From: a virus
DNA: 61,314 nucleotides
IMG/VR virus record: IMGVR_UViG_3300010158_002705
Coordinates: 1 to 61,314 of that record
Reading direction: 5' to 3' (one strand)
Part shown: in pieces, positions 41,931 through 49,329 of the stretch
How positions within the stretch are numbered: the first letter of the stretch is position 1
How the letters are laid out: each line of letters begins with the position of its first letter
Made by a program: the position numbers and the translations under genes
Notes under the pieces: generated by a model
Told to the model about the DNA's origin: nothing
The model's database searches: none
What the model saw: the letters and a program-made list of their open reading frames with translations, nothing else

Positions 41931-42821
41931 ATGCCAAAAACAATCTTAATTTTAACCAAATTAGATCGTAACGAATACGAATCTAACAAACTAGTAGAAA
42001 GTTTTGAATCCAAGGGTATTAATGCTATGATGGCACACCCTGATGATTTTGACATCATTGTTGACCGTGATATACACAAGGGTTTAAAATACAAGGGTGA
42101 GGATATGGAACTTCCAAGCCTGGCCCTAGTAAGACTGGGTGCTGGCATACTACCATTTCAGTTGGCCGTTGTACGTCATTTAGAACAAGCAGGCATTCCT
42201 TGTGTTAATGGTAGTGTTGCTATTGAAACAGTTAAAGACAAACTACGCACAAGTCAAATTCTAAGTCGGCACAGTATTCCCATCCCTAACACTATGATGG
42301 TGCGTATGCCTATTGACGACAATCTTGTTAAAGACAACATTGGTTTTCCCTGTGTAGTCAAAGTTGTTACTGGCAGCTACGGTGAAGGAGTGTACCTTTG
42401 TGAGCGACAAAGAGACTACAAAAAACTAATGGAATTTATTGACAATCTAGGTAACAAGAAAACTATGATTGTACAAGAATATCTAGGAGAACGTGTAGGG
42501 GAAGATCTACGAGTACTGGTAATAGGAGGCAAAGTTATTGGTGCTATGAAACGTACAGCTCCTGAAGGAGATTTTCGGGCCAACATTACCGGCGGCGGCA
42601 CTGGGGAAAGTTATCCCGTAACGGAGGAAATTGATTTCCTTGCTAGAGAAACTGCCAGAGCGCTAAATTTAGATATTGCAGGCATTGATTTGTTGTTTGA
42701 CAGTAGGGGCTTTAGGGTTTGCGAAGCAAACAGTAATCCTGGGTTCAGTGGTTTTGAACGTTATTGTGGGGTCAATGTTGCTGACATAATTACAGAATAT
42801 GTAAAGTTCAAAGTTCAATGA
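41931..42821 (+). CDS. RimK-like ATP-grasp ligase
   Basis: The 296-residue product has an N-terminal Rossmann-like part and ATP-grasp elements: FPCVVKVVTGSYGEGVYL, IVQEYLGERVGEDLRVLVIGG, MKRTAPEGDFRANITGGG and CEANSNPGFSGFERY. These match RimK, which adds glutamates to ribosomal protein bS6, and related amino-acid ligases. With a phage bS21 in the same window a ribosome-modifying role is attractive. Its place between PlcP-like and Agt-like genes also allows a role in envelope metabolism. It overlaps the glycosyltransferase gene (ATGA). Confidence 0.85.
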   Translation: MPKTILILTKLDRNEYESNKLVESFESKGINAMMAHPDDFDIIVDRDIHKGLKYKGEDMELPSLALVRLGAGILPFQLAVVRHLEQAGIPCVNGSVAIETVKDKLRTSQILSRHSIPIPNTMMVRMPIDDNLVKDNIGFPCVVKVVTGSYGEGVYLCERQRDYKKLMEFIDNLGNKKTMIVQEYLGERVGEDLRVLVIGGKVIGAMKRTAPEGDFRANITGGGTGESYPVTEEIDFLARETARALNLDIAGIDLLFDSRGFRVCEANSNPGFSGFERYCGVNVADIITEYVKFKVQ

Positions 42822-43825
42822 AAACAATATTAGTCATCACTGATAACTTACCGGAGCAAATAAATGGCGTGGTCACGACCTACACGAATATTGAGACACT
42901 TGCGGTTTTGGATGGTTATAAGTTTGTGGTGTTGCATCCCGGGTGGTTCCGCTACATTGATTGCCCTAAATATCACGAGGTCAAACTTGCCTGGCCACGC
43001 CATATGGGGAAGAAGATTAAAGAGATTGCTCCGGATTATATACACATCGCGACAGAAGGTCCTCTTGGTGTGTGGGCTAGAAAGTATCTTTCATTGGCTG
43101 GTATTAGGCACAATACCGCTTATCATACTAAATTTCCTGAAGGTTTAAAAAAGCTGTTTGGTATCCCTGAAACATTTACTTGGCGTTTTGTTCGTTGGTT
43201 TCACAAACATAGTGGTAAAGTATTGACCACCACAGACAGTATGGTTAAAGAATTAGAAGCACACGGTTTTAAAGGCGAAGTTGTTCCTTGGACACGTGGG
43301 GTTGATCGTGAAATCTTTAAACCAGAACTTAGGGAAGATTTTCCTAGCAAATATTTGTTATGTGTTAGCCGTGTCAGCAAGGAAAAGAATTTAGAAGCGT
43401 TCTTGGAATTAGATTATCCTGGCTATCAAAAGATTATGGTAGGTGATGGTCCTATGTTGGAAACATATAAGAAGCGATATCCTGATGTTACATTTACTGG
43501 ATTCAAAACTGGAGTGGACCTAGCTCGTTATTATGCCAATGCTGAAGTATTTGTATTCCCTAGCAAGTGGGAAACATTTGGTATTGTTATGATTGAAGCA
43601 ATGGCCTGCGGAACTCCAGTTGCTGCTTATCCCTGTCAAGGTCCAGAAGATGTTGTTGAGCCTGGCGTTACTGGATTTTTGGAAGAAGATTTGGCCACCG
43701 CGGTTTATCGTTGTTTAGGATTGAATAGGGATCGAGTATTACAGGGTAGTCAAATATGGTCTTGGCCTCGAGCTTGGGAAATATTTAGAGACAACTTAAT
43801 AGAAATAAAACCGGCCACAGAATAA
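42818..43825 (+). CDS. GT4 glycosyltransferase, Agt/diacylglycerol-glycosyltransferase-like
   Basis: The 335-residue product has the GT4 start VITDNLPEQINGVVTTY, then YIHIATEGPLGVWARKY, NTAYHTKFPEGLKK, TRGVDREIFKP and the ExxxxxxxE donor motif ETFGIVMIEAMACGTPVAAY. The N-terminal half strongly recalls the Agt enzymes that glycosylate diacylglycerol to replace phospholipids in phosphate-starved alphaproteobacteria and marine bacteria. PlcP-like gene nearby supports this. A perfect terminator follows. Confidence 0.85.
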   Translation: MKTILVITDNLPEQINGVVTTYTNIETLAVLDGYKFVVLHPGWFRYIDCPKYHEVKLAWPRHMGKKIKEIAPDYIHIATEGPLGVWARKYLSLAGIRHNTAYHTKFPEGLKKLFGIPETFTWRFVRWFHKHSGKVLTTTDSMVKELEAHGFKGEVVPWTRGVDREIFKPELREDFPSKYLLCVSRVSKEKNLEAFLELDYPGYQKIMVGDGPMLETYKKRYPDVTFTGFKTGVDLARYYANAEVFVFPSKWETFGIVMIEAMACGTPVAAYPCQGPEDVVEPGVTGFLEEDLATAVYRCLGLNRDRVLQGSQIWSWPRAWEIFRDNLIEIKPATE

Positions 43826-43840
43826 GATCTTGTATTTGGT

Positions 43841-43865
43841 AATAGGATCTTATGATCCTATTTTT
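43841..43865 (+). terminator. Strong terminator after the glycosyltransferase
   Basis: AATAGGATC-TTAT-GATCCTATT, a perfect 9-bp stem, followed by a TTT run. It closes the lipid-gene block. Confidence 0.85.
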
Positions 43866-43881
43866 ACGACTAAATATTCCT

Positions 43882-44565
43882 ATGAGAGCCAACGAATTTA
43901 TTATTGAATTGCATTTACCACCCGACGTCGACGAAGGTTGGAAAGACTGGGTAGCAGGTGCTGCTATGGGTGCGGCTGCATTAGGTGGTGCACAAGATGC
44001 TAATGCTAAACAGCCAGCAAAACAACCACAGGCACAACACCAACAAGTGCAAAAAGTTGCCGCTAAAAAATTACTACCACCACAACAAATGGATCCGGCA
44101 ACAAATCCAGAAACTCAAAGAATAGCAAATACCATCAATCAACCAGTTGCTGCTACATTGATTAAGACTGCACAGAAAGCAGGCATTGTTGGATCTGAAC
44201 TAGCACAGATGGTAGCACAGGCAGCACACGAAACTGCCAATTTTACCACAATGCATCAGAAGATTAAAAATCCCCACGACCCTTGGGAAATTGGGCGCGG
44301 ATACTTTCAACTGACACACAAGTTTATGTACAAGGCCGCAAGTCAAGCAATTTTCAAAGATGATAGATTGATAAAGAATCCTGAACTTGCCGCTGACCCA
44401 AAAGTAGCCGCACAAGTGGCAGTATGGTATTGGAAAACGCAAGTCAAAGCACCAGATCCTATGGACACAGCAGCAGTAACTAAAAAAATCAACGGTGGCA
44501 ATACTGGATTACAAGATAGGCACAATAAGTTTGCTGCCATTATGCGTCTAATGAAACGAGCATAA
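43882..44565 (+). CDS. GH19 chitinase/lysozyme-like protein with capsid-targeting-like leader
   Basis: The 227-residue product starts MRANEFIIEL (FIIE|L possible cleavage), 5 nt after a TAAATA late element, indicating a leaderless late mRNA. A Gln/Pro/Lys linker (40-70) leads to a GH19 domain: AQAAHETANF with catalytic Glu117, GRGYFQLTHKFMY and KKINGGNTGLQDR. It likely cleaves peptidoglycan. With a packaging-type leader it could act at entry rather than as the lysis enzyme. Two further leader-bearing genes follow in tandem. Confidence 0.82.
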   Translation: MRANEFIIELHLPPDVDEGWKDWVAGAAMGAAALGGAQDANAKQPAKQPQAQHQQVQKVAAKKLLPPQQMDPATNPETQRIANTINQPVAATLIKTAQKAGIVGSELAQMVAQAAHETANFTTMHQKIKNPHDPWEIGRGYFQLTHKFMYKAASQAIFKDDRLIKNPELAADPKVAAQVAVWYWKTQVKAPDPMDTAAVTKKINGGNTGLQDRHNKFAAIMRLMKRA

Positions 44566-44566
44566 A

Positions 44567-45376
44567 ATGAAAGCAATAGAATTTATTTTTGAAACTCAGG
44601 AAGCAATCGAAAAACTTCCATCTGCTGAATATACCGGTGGTAAAAAGTCATTGTATGTACCCACACAGTTCAAATCAGATGTCACTAAAGAGTTACCAGG
44701 CGGCAGCGGATTCTTATACACTATAGGGCCTGGACATTATGGTACCGATATACAAATATGGGATCCCAAAGGACAAGATTATATCAATGCAACAACACCG
44801 CCAGTTAAAAAGCCGAGAGAGTCTGATGGTGCTTATAAAGAACGAGTTCAATATTGGAATAATGCCAACAAACGAGCGTTGAAAACTCCAGGGCAATTGA
44901 TTGGTAAACTTTTAATTACACCTGCAGATACAAGGACAAGCCATTTCCCATTACCTAACGCAGTAAGAGTTGATACTATCACAGTTGATGAAGACTATCG
45001 CGGTCGAGGAATTGCCAAGGCATTGTATGGCATTGTGTTAACTATCATGAAATTGCCGCTGGTTGCGGGCAGTATGCAAACACCTGGTGGTCGTAAAAAT
45101 TGGGTCAGCCTTGCCAGTATACCTGGTGTTGAAATGAAAGGGTATGTAGGTTTAGAAACTTATGATCTAAATTCTCGTAATATTGATATAGTCATGGGGC
45201 AACTGGGCGGCGAACATATTGGCCGGGCCAAAGATGGAGAAGCGTTTTTTGCGTTTGATGTACGGCCTACAACAACTGGGCAGGAATTAGAAGCCCACGT
45301 TAAGACATCCTTATCTAAGATATATGGCAGTGGTCAATATAATTCTGGACTATACGCAACTTGGAGCGGGGCATGA
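44567..45376 (+). CDS. GNAT acetyltransferase-like protein with capsid-targeting-like leader
   Basis: The 269-residue product begins MKAIEFIFETQE (FIFE|T). Residues 136-160 read TVDEDYRGRGIAKALYGIV, a canonical acetyl-CoA-binding GNAT motif A (R/Q-x-x-G-x-G/A). An early-acting acetyltransferase delivered with DNA would recall T4 Alt-type virion enzymes that modify host proteins. Target unknown. It follows the GH19 gene by 1 nt. Confidence 0.75.
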   Translation: MKAIEFIFETQEAIEKLPSAEYTGGKKSLYVPTQFKSDVTKELPGGSGFLYTIGPGHYGTDIQIWDPKGQDYINATTPPVKKPRESDGAYKERVQYWNNANKRALKTPGQLIGKLLITPADTRTSHFPLPNAVRVDTITVDEDYRGRGIAKALYGIVLTIMKLPLVAGSMQTPGGRKNWVSLASIPGVEMKGYVGLETYDLNSRNIDIVMGQLGGEHIGRAKDGEAFFAFDVRPTTTGQELEAHVKTSLSKIYGSGQYNSGLYATWSGA

Positions 45377-45780
45377 GAATAAACGAACTATTCACAGGCG
45401 GTCACAAATGGCAGTGGGATTACAATAGTCATACGGAAGCCGAGGCCACGTTCGTTGTAGGTGAAATACAATATAAGTTCTATGCATATACATCTGAACA
45501 AGGTGTGTGGGAAGTAGAGTTCAAAGTAATGGAAGGTGGTAATCCGCGTAACAGATTTGGTATTACTGGTACCGGTAATGCTGCTATAGTTATGTCCACA
45601 GTCACTGATATAATGCGAGAATTTCTGGAAATGCACAAGGGTGATATAACAACACTTACCTTTACTGCTGATGAAAGTTCTCGTCAAGCATTATATGCTA
45701 GAATGGTCAAGCGTTTATTACCATCTTGGACACTTACACAAAAACATAAACAATTTGTTTTAACTGCTCCGACCGTTTGA
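45373..45780 (+). CDS. Small protein with capsid-targeting-like leader
   Basis: The 135-residue product begins MRINELFTGGHKW, overlapping the GNAT gene as ATGA. It is beta-rich and has a C-terminal part TFTADESSRQALYARMVKRLLP that resembles a helix found in other phage proteins and in GNAT-like folds. No catalytic motif is clear. Third gene of a leader-bearing cluster. Confidence 0.65.
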   Translation: MRINELFTGGHKWQWDYNSHTEAEATFVVGEIQYKFYAYTSEQGVWEVEFKVMEGGNPRNRFGITGTGNAAIVMSTVTDIMREFLEMHKGDITTLTFTADESSRQALYARMVKRLLPSWTLTQKHKQFVLTAPTV

Positions 45781-46336
45781 AGGTCTTTCCAAAATCTTCA
45801 TTTGCGACCTTGTTGGTTCTACTGTACACTGTATAGACATATACACATAGTACAGCGAAACACAAGGTTTGCAGGCCAGTTAACTTTCTGCAGGGTAAGC
45901 ATCTGATGTGTGTGCCGATGCCCAATTCTTTTCGTTCGCAAAAGACTTCTAACTCACTACCTCAAGCCACGATTTGAGATGCCTAATAAACGCCAGTCCC
46001 ACGACTGTTCACGTTTGAGTTGTCGTAAAAAGGTTGTCAAATAGCAATATTAGAATAAGGGTGCGTCAGTGCCTTTAGAATTTCAATACATTATATGCGT
46101 CCAATGACACGGAGGACGCTTAAAAATCGCCGCAGGTCTGGTAAGGGTCGAGCCAAATAATGTGAAGTTTATAAACACCTGCTGTCTAAATGAACGAAAG
46201 CAACTCAGATGAGAACCTTCTTTATGGCACCACTAACCTGGTGTCATACTCACTCTACAATCTAGATGAATTTAAATTCAGTTCAATAATTGCCCGAGCG
46301 TGAGCGATAGGGCGGTTGAACTTGTTCAACCTTTAT
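45781..46336 (+). ncRNA. Candidate large structured non-coding RNA (~550 nt)
   Basis: No convincing gene is found in this 573-nt gap. On the plus strand it holds successive stems: GCATC/GATGC (45899/45917), TCTTTT/AAAAGA (about 45928/45940), CTCAA/TTGAG (45961/45974), CAGTC/GACTG (45994/46003), GCGTCC/GGACGC (46097/46114) and GGCACCA/TGGTGTC (46226/46239). It ends in a perfect terminator GGTTGAAC-TT-GTTCAACC plus T-rich tail (46314-46336). Size and setting near tRNA-rich phage DNA recall ornate phage RNAs such as GOLLD or ROOL, but I cannot match consensus motifs. No clear promoter is seen. Confidence 0.5.
46314..46336 (+). terminator. Perfect hairpin terminator of the candidate large RNA
   Basis: GGTTGAAC-TT-GTTCAACC followed by TTTATT. 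It ends before the late element TACTAAATA (about 46340-46348) of the next gene. Confidence 0.75.
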
Positions 46337-46353
46337 TGATACTAAATATTTGT

Positions 46354-48411
46354 ATGTTTAAAAAACTCTTACTCAATCCTTGGACTGCTTTAATTACCCT
46401 TGCTATAATATTATCCGTTAGATTTTATGATCCTTCCTTTGTAGAATCTGTTAGATTACGCTACTTTGATCAGTTGGTGACTAGTCAAGACAAAGTGGAT
46501 ATTCCCGTTAATGTCGTACACATCGATGAATCAGCTTTAGACAAATATGGGCAATGGCCTTTCCCCCGAGATTATTATGCCAACATCATTAAGGATTTGT
46601 ATGCCCGTGATGCAGGGCTAGTTGTATTCAATGTACTAATGCCAGAAGCAGACAGATTTAAACAAGATTCAGTATTAGCTAGAACTTTACAAACACATCC
46701 AACTATATTGCCTACATTGGGCAGTCAAAAACAAAAGAACACAGATCACGGCAGCGCCATACAAGTGATTGGGTTGGATCCTGCTGGCCGAGTAGTTGAG
46801 TACCCAGGACTTATTTCCAATGTTGAACCACTTGAATCATTGGCAGCAGGCGTTGGTATTGTAAACACATTTCCTGAAGTGGATGGCGTTGTTCGCCGTA
46901 TGCCGCTTGTTATACTGAGCAATGGATCTTTACATCCTAGCCTAGCATTGGAAACTATGCGTGTGGCTGCTGGTGACATTAAGATACAGGCTAAGATTGA
47001 CGAAGAAGGAATTGCAGCCCTACGTATTCCCAAAGTTGGAAAGATCCCTACAGATGGATTAAGCCGTGTTTGGGTTGATTGGAGTCAAACTCCTAAAGAA
47101 TATAGCCTAACTGAATTACCTAAATCATTTAATCACGAAATTGTCATTGTGGGTCTTAGTGCTGCTGGTCTAGTTAATCCTGTAGCAACATCCAAAGGCG
47201 AGATATGGCCACAAAACTTGCAGGCCGCTGCTATTGGAACAATCCTTAGTGGCAAAACTATCCTACGTCCAGATTGGGCGGACACTGCGGAATTGGCTGC
47301 ATTGTTTGTAATCAGTGTTATTTTATTATTTTTAACGAGGTGGACCTATGTCGGACTTTCAGCAATGGTTATATTGGCAGTCAGTGGTGCTATTTTACCT
47401 TACTATCTTTATAGTCATTGGTTATTCCTTTTCGATGCCACTGCCTTAACAGCAGGTATCGTATTAGTATCGCTACACGCTTATGGTGTTAAGTTTGTAA
47501 GCGAGTTCTTACAAAAACAACAAATTAAGAAACAGTTTGGCAGTTATCTAAGTCCAGACTTGGTTGCTAAACTGGTTAAAGATCCTAGCCTATTAAAACT
47601 GGGTGGAACAGAACAAGATCTTACTATCCAGTTTAGCGACGTTCGCGGCTTTACTAGCATCAGCGAGCACTATGGCAAGGACGTTCAAGGGCTTACTAAA
47701 ATTATGAATCGTTATATGACTGTAATGACACGAGTAATTTTAGAAAACGAAGGCACATTGGACAAGTACATTGGTGATGCTACGATGAGTTTTTGGAATG
47801 CCCCATTAGACAATCACAAGCACGCCAAAGACAGTGTTAGAGCAGCATTAGAAATGCTAGATGCAGTAAAGGTGTTTAATGATGAAATTGCTAAAGAAGG
47901 TGTACCACCTTTTGGTCTTGGTATTGGTTGCAACACTGGCGTTGTCGTTGTTGGTAATATGGGCGGCGAGCAACGTTTTGATTATACTTGTCTCGGCGAT
48001 GCTGTTAATTTGGCTTCCAGACTTGAAGGCCAAAGCAAGAACTACGGCGTACTCCTTGTTATCGGACCAGAAACAGCAGCCAGATTAGATGATGAATTCT
48101 TTGCTATTGAACTTGACTGTATAGCAGTTAAAGGCAAGACGGAAGGAGTAACAATCTTTACTGCTTTCCGTAATCCAGATGCTGGTGCAATGGTGGATTA
48201 TATTTCTTCCCGTGAGCGTCACGAACTAATGTTGGCTCACTATCGTAAACAACAGTGGGAACAGGCTATCAAACTTTGCAATGAACTACAAGGTGAGTTT
48301 GATGGACAGTTGGATCATTACTATGAACTATGGCTAGAGCGTATTGAAGAAATGCGAGCCAAAGGATTACCAGAAGATTGGGATGGCGTGTTTAGAGCGA
48401 CGAGCAAATAA
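46354..48411 (+). CDS. CHASE2-domain receptor adenylate cyclase (class III)
   Basis: The 685-residue product has an N-terminal membrane helix (about 9-22), a large CHASE2 sensor (about 25-310, with FDQLVTSQDKVDIPVNVVHIDE), three membrane helices (about 325-395) and a class III cyclase domain (about 420-590). Metal Asp residues are D429 (FSDVRGFT) and D475 (YIGDATMSF). Lys in LDKYIGD and D in FDYTCLGDAVNLASRLE indicate ATP specificity. It is complete with all catalytic residues. It would make cAMP in the host inner membrane. Start 46354 lies 5 nt after TAAATA (leaderless late). Confidence 0.92.
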   Translation: MFKKLLLNPWTALITLAIILSVRFYDPSFVESVRLRYFDQLVTSQDKVDIPVNVVHIDESALDKYGQWPFPRDYYANIIKDLYARDAGLVVFNVLMPEADRFKQDSVLARTLQTHPTILPTLGSQKQKNTDHGSAIQVIGLDPAGRVVEYPGLISNVEPLESLAAGVGIVNTFPEVDGVVRRMPLVILSNGSLHPSLALETMRVAAGDIKIQAKIDEEGIAALRIPKVGKIPTDGLSRVWVDWSQTPKEYSLTELPKSFNHEIVIVGLSAAGLVNPVATSKGEIWPQNLQAAAIGTILSGKTILRPDWADTAELAALFVISVILLFLTRWTYVGLSAMVILAVSGAILPYYLYSHWLFLFDATALTAGIVLVSLHAYGVKFVSEFLQKQQIKKQFGSYLSPDLVAKLVKDPSLLKLGGTEQDLTIQFSDVRGFTSISEHYGKDVQGLTKIMNRYMTVMTRVILENEGTLDKYIGDATMSFWNAPLDNHKHAKDSVRAALEMLDAVKVFNDEIAKEGVPPFGLGIGCNTGVVVVGNMGGEQRFDYTCLGDAVNLASRLEGQSKNYGVLLVIGPETAARLDDEFFAIELDCIAVKGKTEGVTIFTAFRNPDAGAMVDYISSRERHELMLAHYRKQQWEQAIKLCNELQGEFDGQLDHYYELWLERIEEMRAKGLPEDWDGVFRATSK

Positions 48412-48774
48412 TTAATCGTCGCCGGCAGCTGATTGTATTTCGGTTTTAGTTGCTCGGCGTTTGCCAATTGGTTGAACAGCAGCATCATCGCGCTTCTTAG
48501 TTTGATTAATATCTTTTTCAGCTTCAATACGTTCACGTTCAATGGTCTTACCACGTAGTTCCATAACAGTTTCTACTTTTTGATTAAGACGTATAAGATC
48601 GTTATCCAGCATACGAATACGGTCAATAAGTGCAATAAGAGTTCCGTTGGCTGCACCAATAACTGGTTTAATTTCGGTAGTTACCCAAGTCCAAACATAG
48701 TAAATCATGTACCCAACACCAAACGCTGCTACAATAGGAAATCCATATTTGTTTATTAAATCTACTGGATCCAT
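48412..48774 (-). CDS. Membrane-anchored coiled-coil protein A (holin-like)
   Basis: The 120-residue product begins MDPVDLINKYGFPIVAAFGVGYMIYYVWTWV-type: one N-terminal membrane helix (about 10-31) after a short head. A coiled coil (about 45-90) and a basic, Gln/Ala-rich tail follow. It is paralogous by eye to the product of 49149-48874 (shared GFPI...GY). This layout resembles BhlA-type holins. Convergent with the cyclase gene, with no intervening base. Confidence 0.6.
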   Translation of the reverse strand: MDPVDLINKYGFPIVAAFGVGYMIYYVWTWVTTEIKPVIGAANGTLIALIDRIRMLDNDLIRLNQKVETVMELRGKTIERERIEAEKDINQTKKRDDAAVQPIGKRRATKTEIQSAAGDD

Positions 48775-48776
48775 GA

Positions 48777-48872
48777 TTACCCCTTAAATGTTATGGCAAT
48801 ATACATACCATAGACGGCGACGATCATAGAAATTCCAACTATGATTTGCATAATTATACTATCATTAATCAT
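48777..48872 (-). CDS. Single-pass 31-residue membrane peptide
   Basis: The product MINDSIIMQIIVGISMIVAV continues with YGMYIAITFKG: one membrane helix with a charged end. AAGGA lies 8 nt before the ATG. It sits between two paralogous membrane genes on the same strand with 1-3 nt gaps, so the three form one operon. Size and layout fit a small holin/spanin-like or toxin-like peptide; the role is unknown. Confidence 0.6.
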   Translation of the reverse strand: MINDSIIMQIIVGISMIVAVYGMYIAITFKG

Positions 48873-48873
48873 A

Positions 48874-49149
48874 TTAATCCTTCCTTTGATCTGCTTGTTC
48901 TGCTCTACTAATTCTATCGTAATCGGGCTGTAAACCTAGTGCGTGGCTTACTTTAACGTCAATACGTTGTAGTTGGTTGGTCATTGTATCAACTCGTGCA
49001 TCAAGCCCTTTGATGATACCGCCCATGCCGTTTACGCTGCTAGTAACACCAGCTAGAATGAATTTTAGTGTAAGGAAAACGAAATAACCAGCAGCCATTG
49101 CGCCAGCAATTGGAAAACCTAATTCTGCTACTAATTTGAAGAAATCCAT
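48874..49149 (-). CDS. Membrane-anchored coiled-coil protein B (holin-like)
   Basis: The 91-residue product begins MDFFKLVAELGFPIAGAMAA and continues GYFVFLTLKFILAG, a membrane helix followed by a Gly-rich turn and a coiled coil (about 45-75) with an acidic/basic tail. GGGAG precedes the ATG at 49149; a GTAAATA late-like element lies upstream on this strand. Paralogue of the downstream 120-residue protein. Confidence 0.62.
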   Translation of the reverse strand: MDFFKLVAELGFPIAGAMAAGYFVFLTLKFILAGVTSSVNGMGGIIKGLDARVDTMTNQLQRIDVKVSHALGLQPDYDRISRAEQADQRKD

Positions 49150-49211
49150 TAATCTACTCCCAGTGTATCTGTATTTACTATGTAGATAATCAAAAAAATA
49201 TACGCACTTAA

Positions 49212-49240
49212 TTGACAAAATCTTAAATATATGTTATACT
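49212..49240 (+). promoter_or_regulatory. Sigma70-like promoter of tRNA-Arg(TCT)
   Basis: TTGACA (49212-49217), 17-nt spacer, TATACT (49235-49240). The tRNA 5' end is 9 nt after the -10, so the primary transcript may start at the mature end. Confidence 0.8.
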
Positions 49241-49248
49241 TAGACATA

Positions 49249-49323
49249 CTGGCCGTAGCACAATGGATAGTGCAGTAGCCTTCTAAGCTATTGATCCAGG
49301 TTCAATTCCTGGCGGCCGGACCA
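49249..49323 (+). tRNA. tRNA-Arg (TCT)
   Basis: Acceptor CTGGCCG/CGGCCGG with discriminator A and encoded CCA; anticodon loop CTTCTAA, T loop TTCAATT. Separate from the main tRNA array by 9 kb. The next gene starts 7 nt after CCA. Confidence 0.93.
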
Positions 49324-49329
49324 TACAAA

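Noticed and set aside
45734-45925. Minus-strand frame in the 45.8-46.3 kb gap, with CxxC-like residues
   Set aside because: It has no ATG or ribosome site, only a TTG, overlaps the end of a plus-strand gene, and the surrounding DNA is rich in stems. Non-coding RNA explains the region better.
45781-46336. tmRNA or RNase P RNA in the large gap
   Set aside because: No tRNA-like ends with CCA, no Ala-tag frame and no conserved RNase P blocks could be found on either strand.
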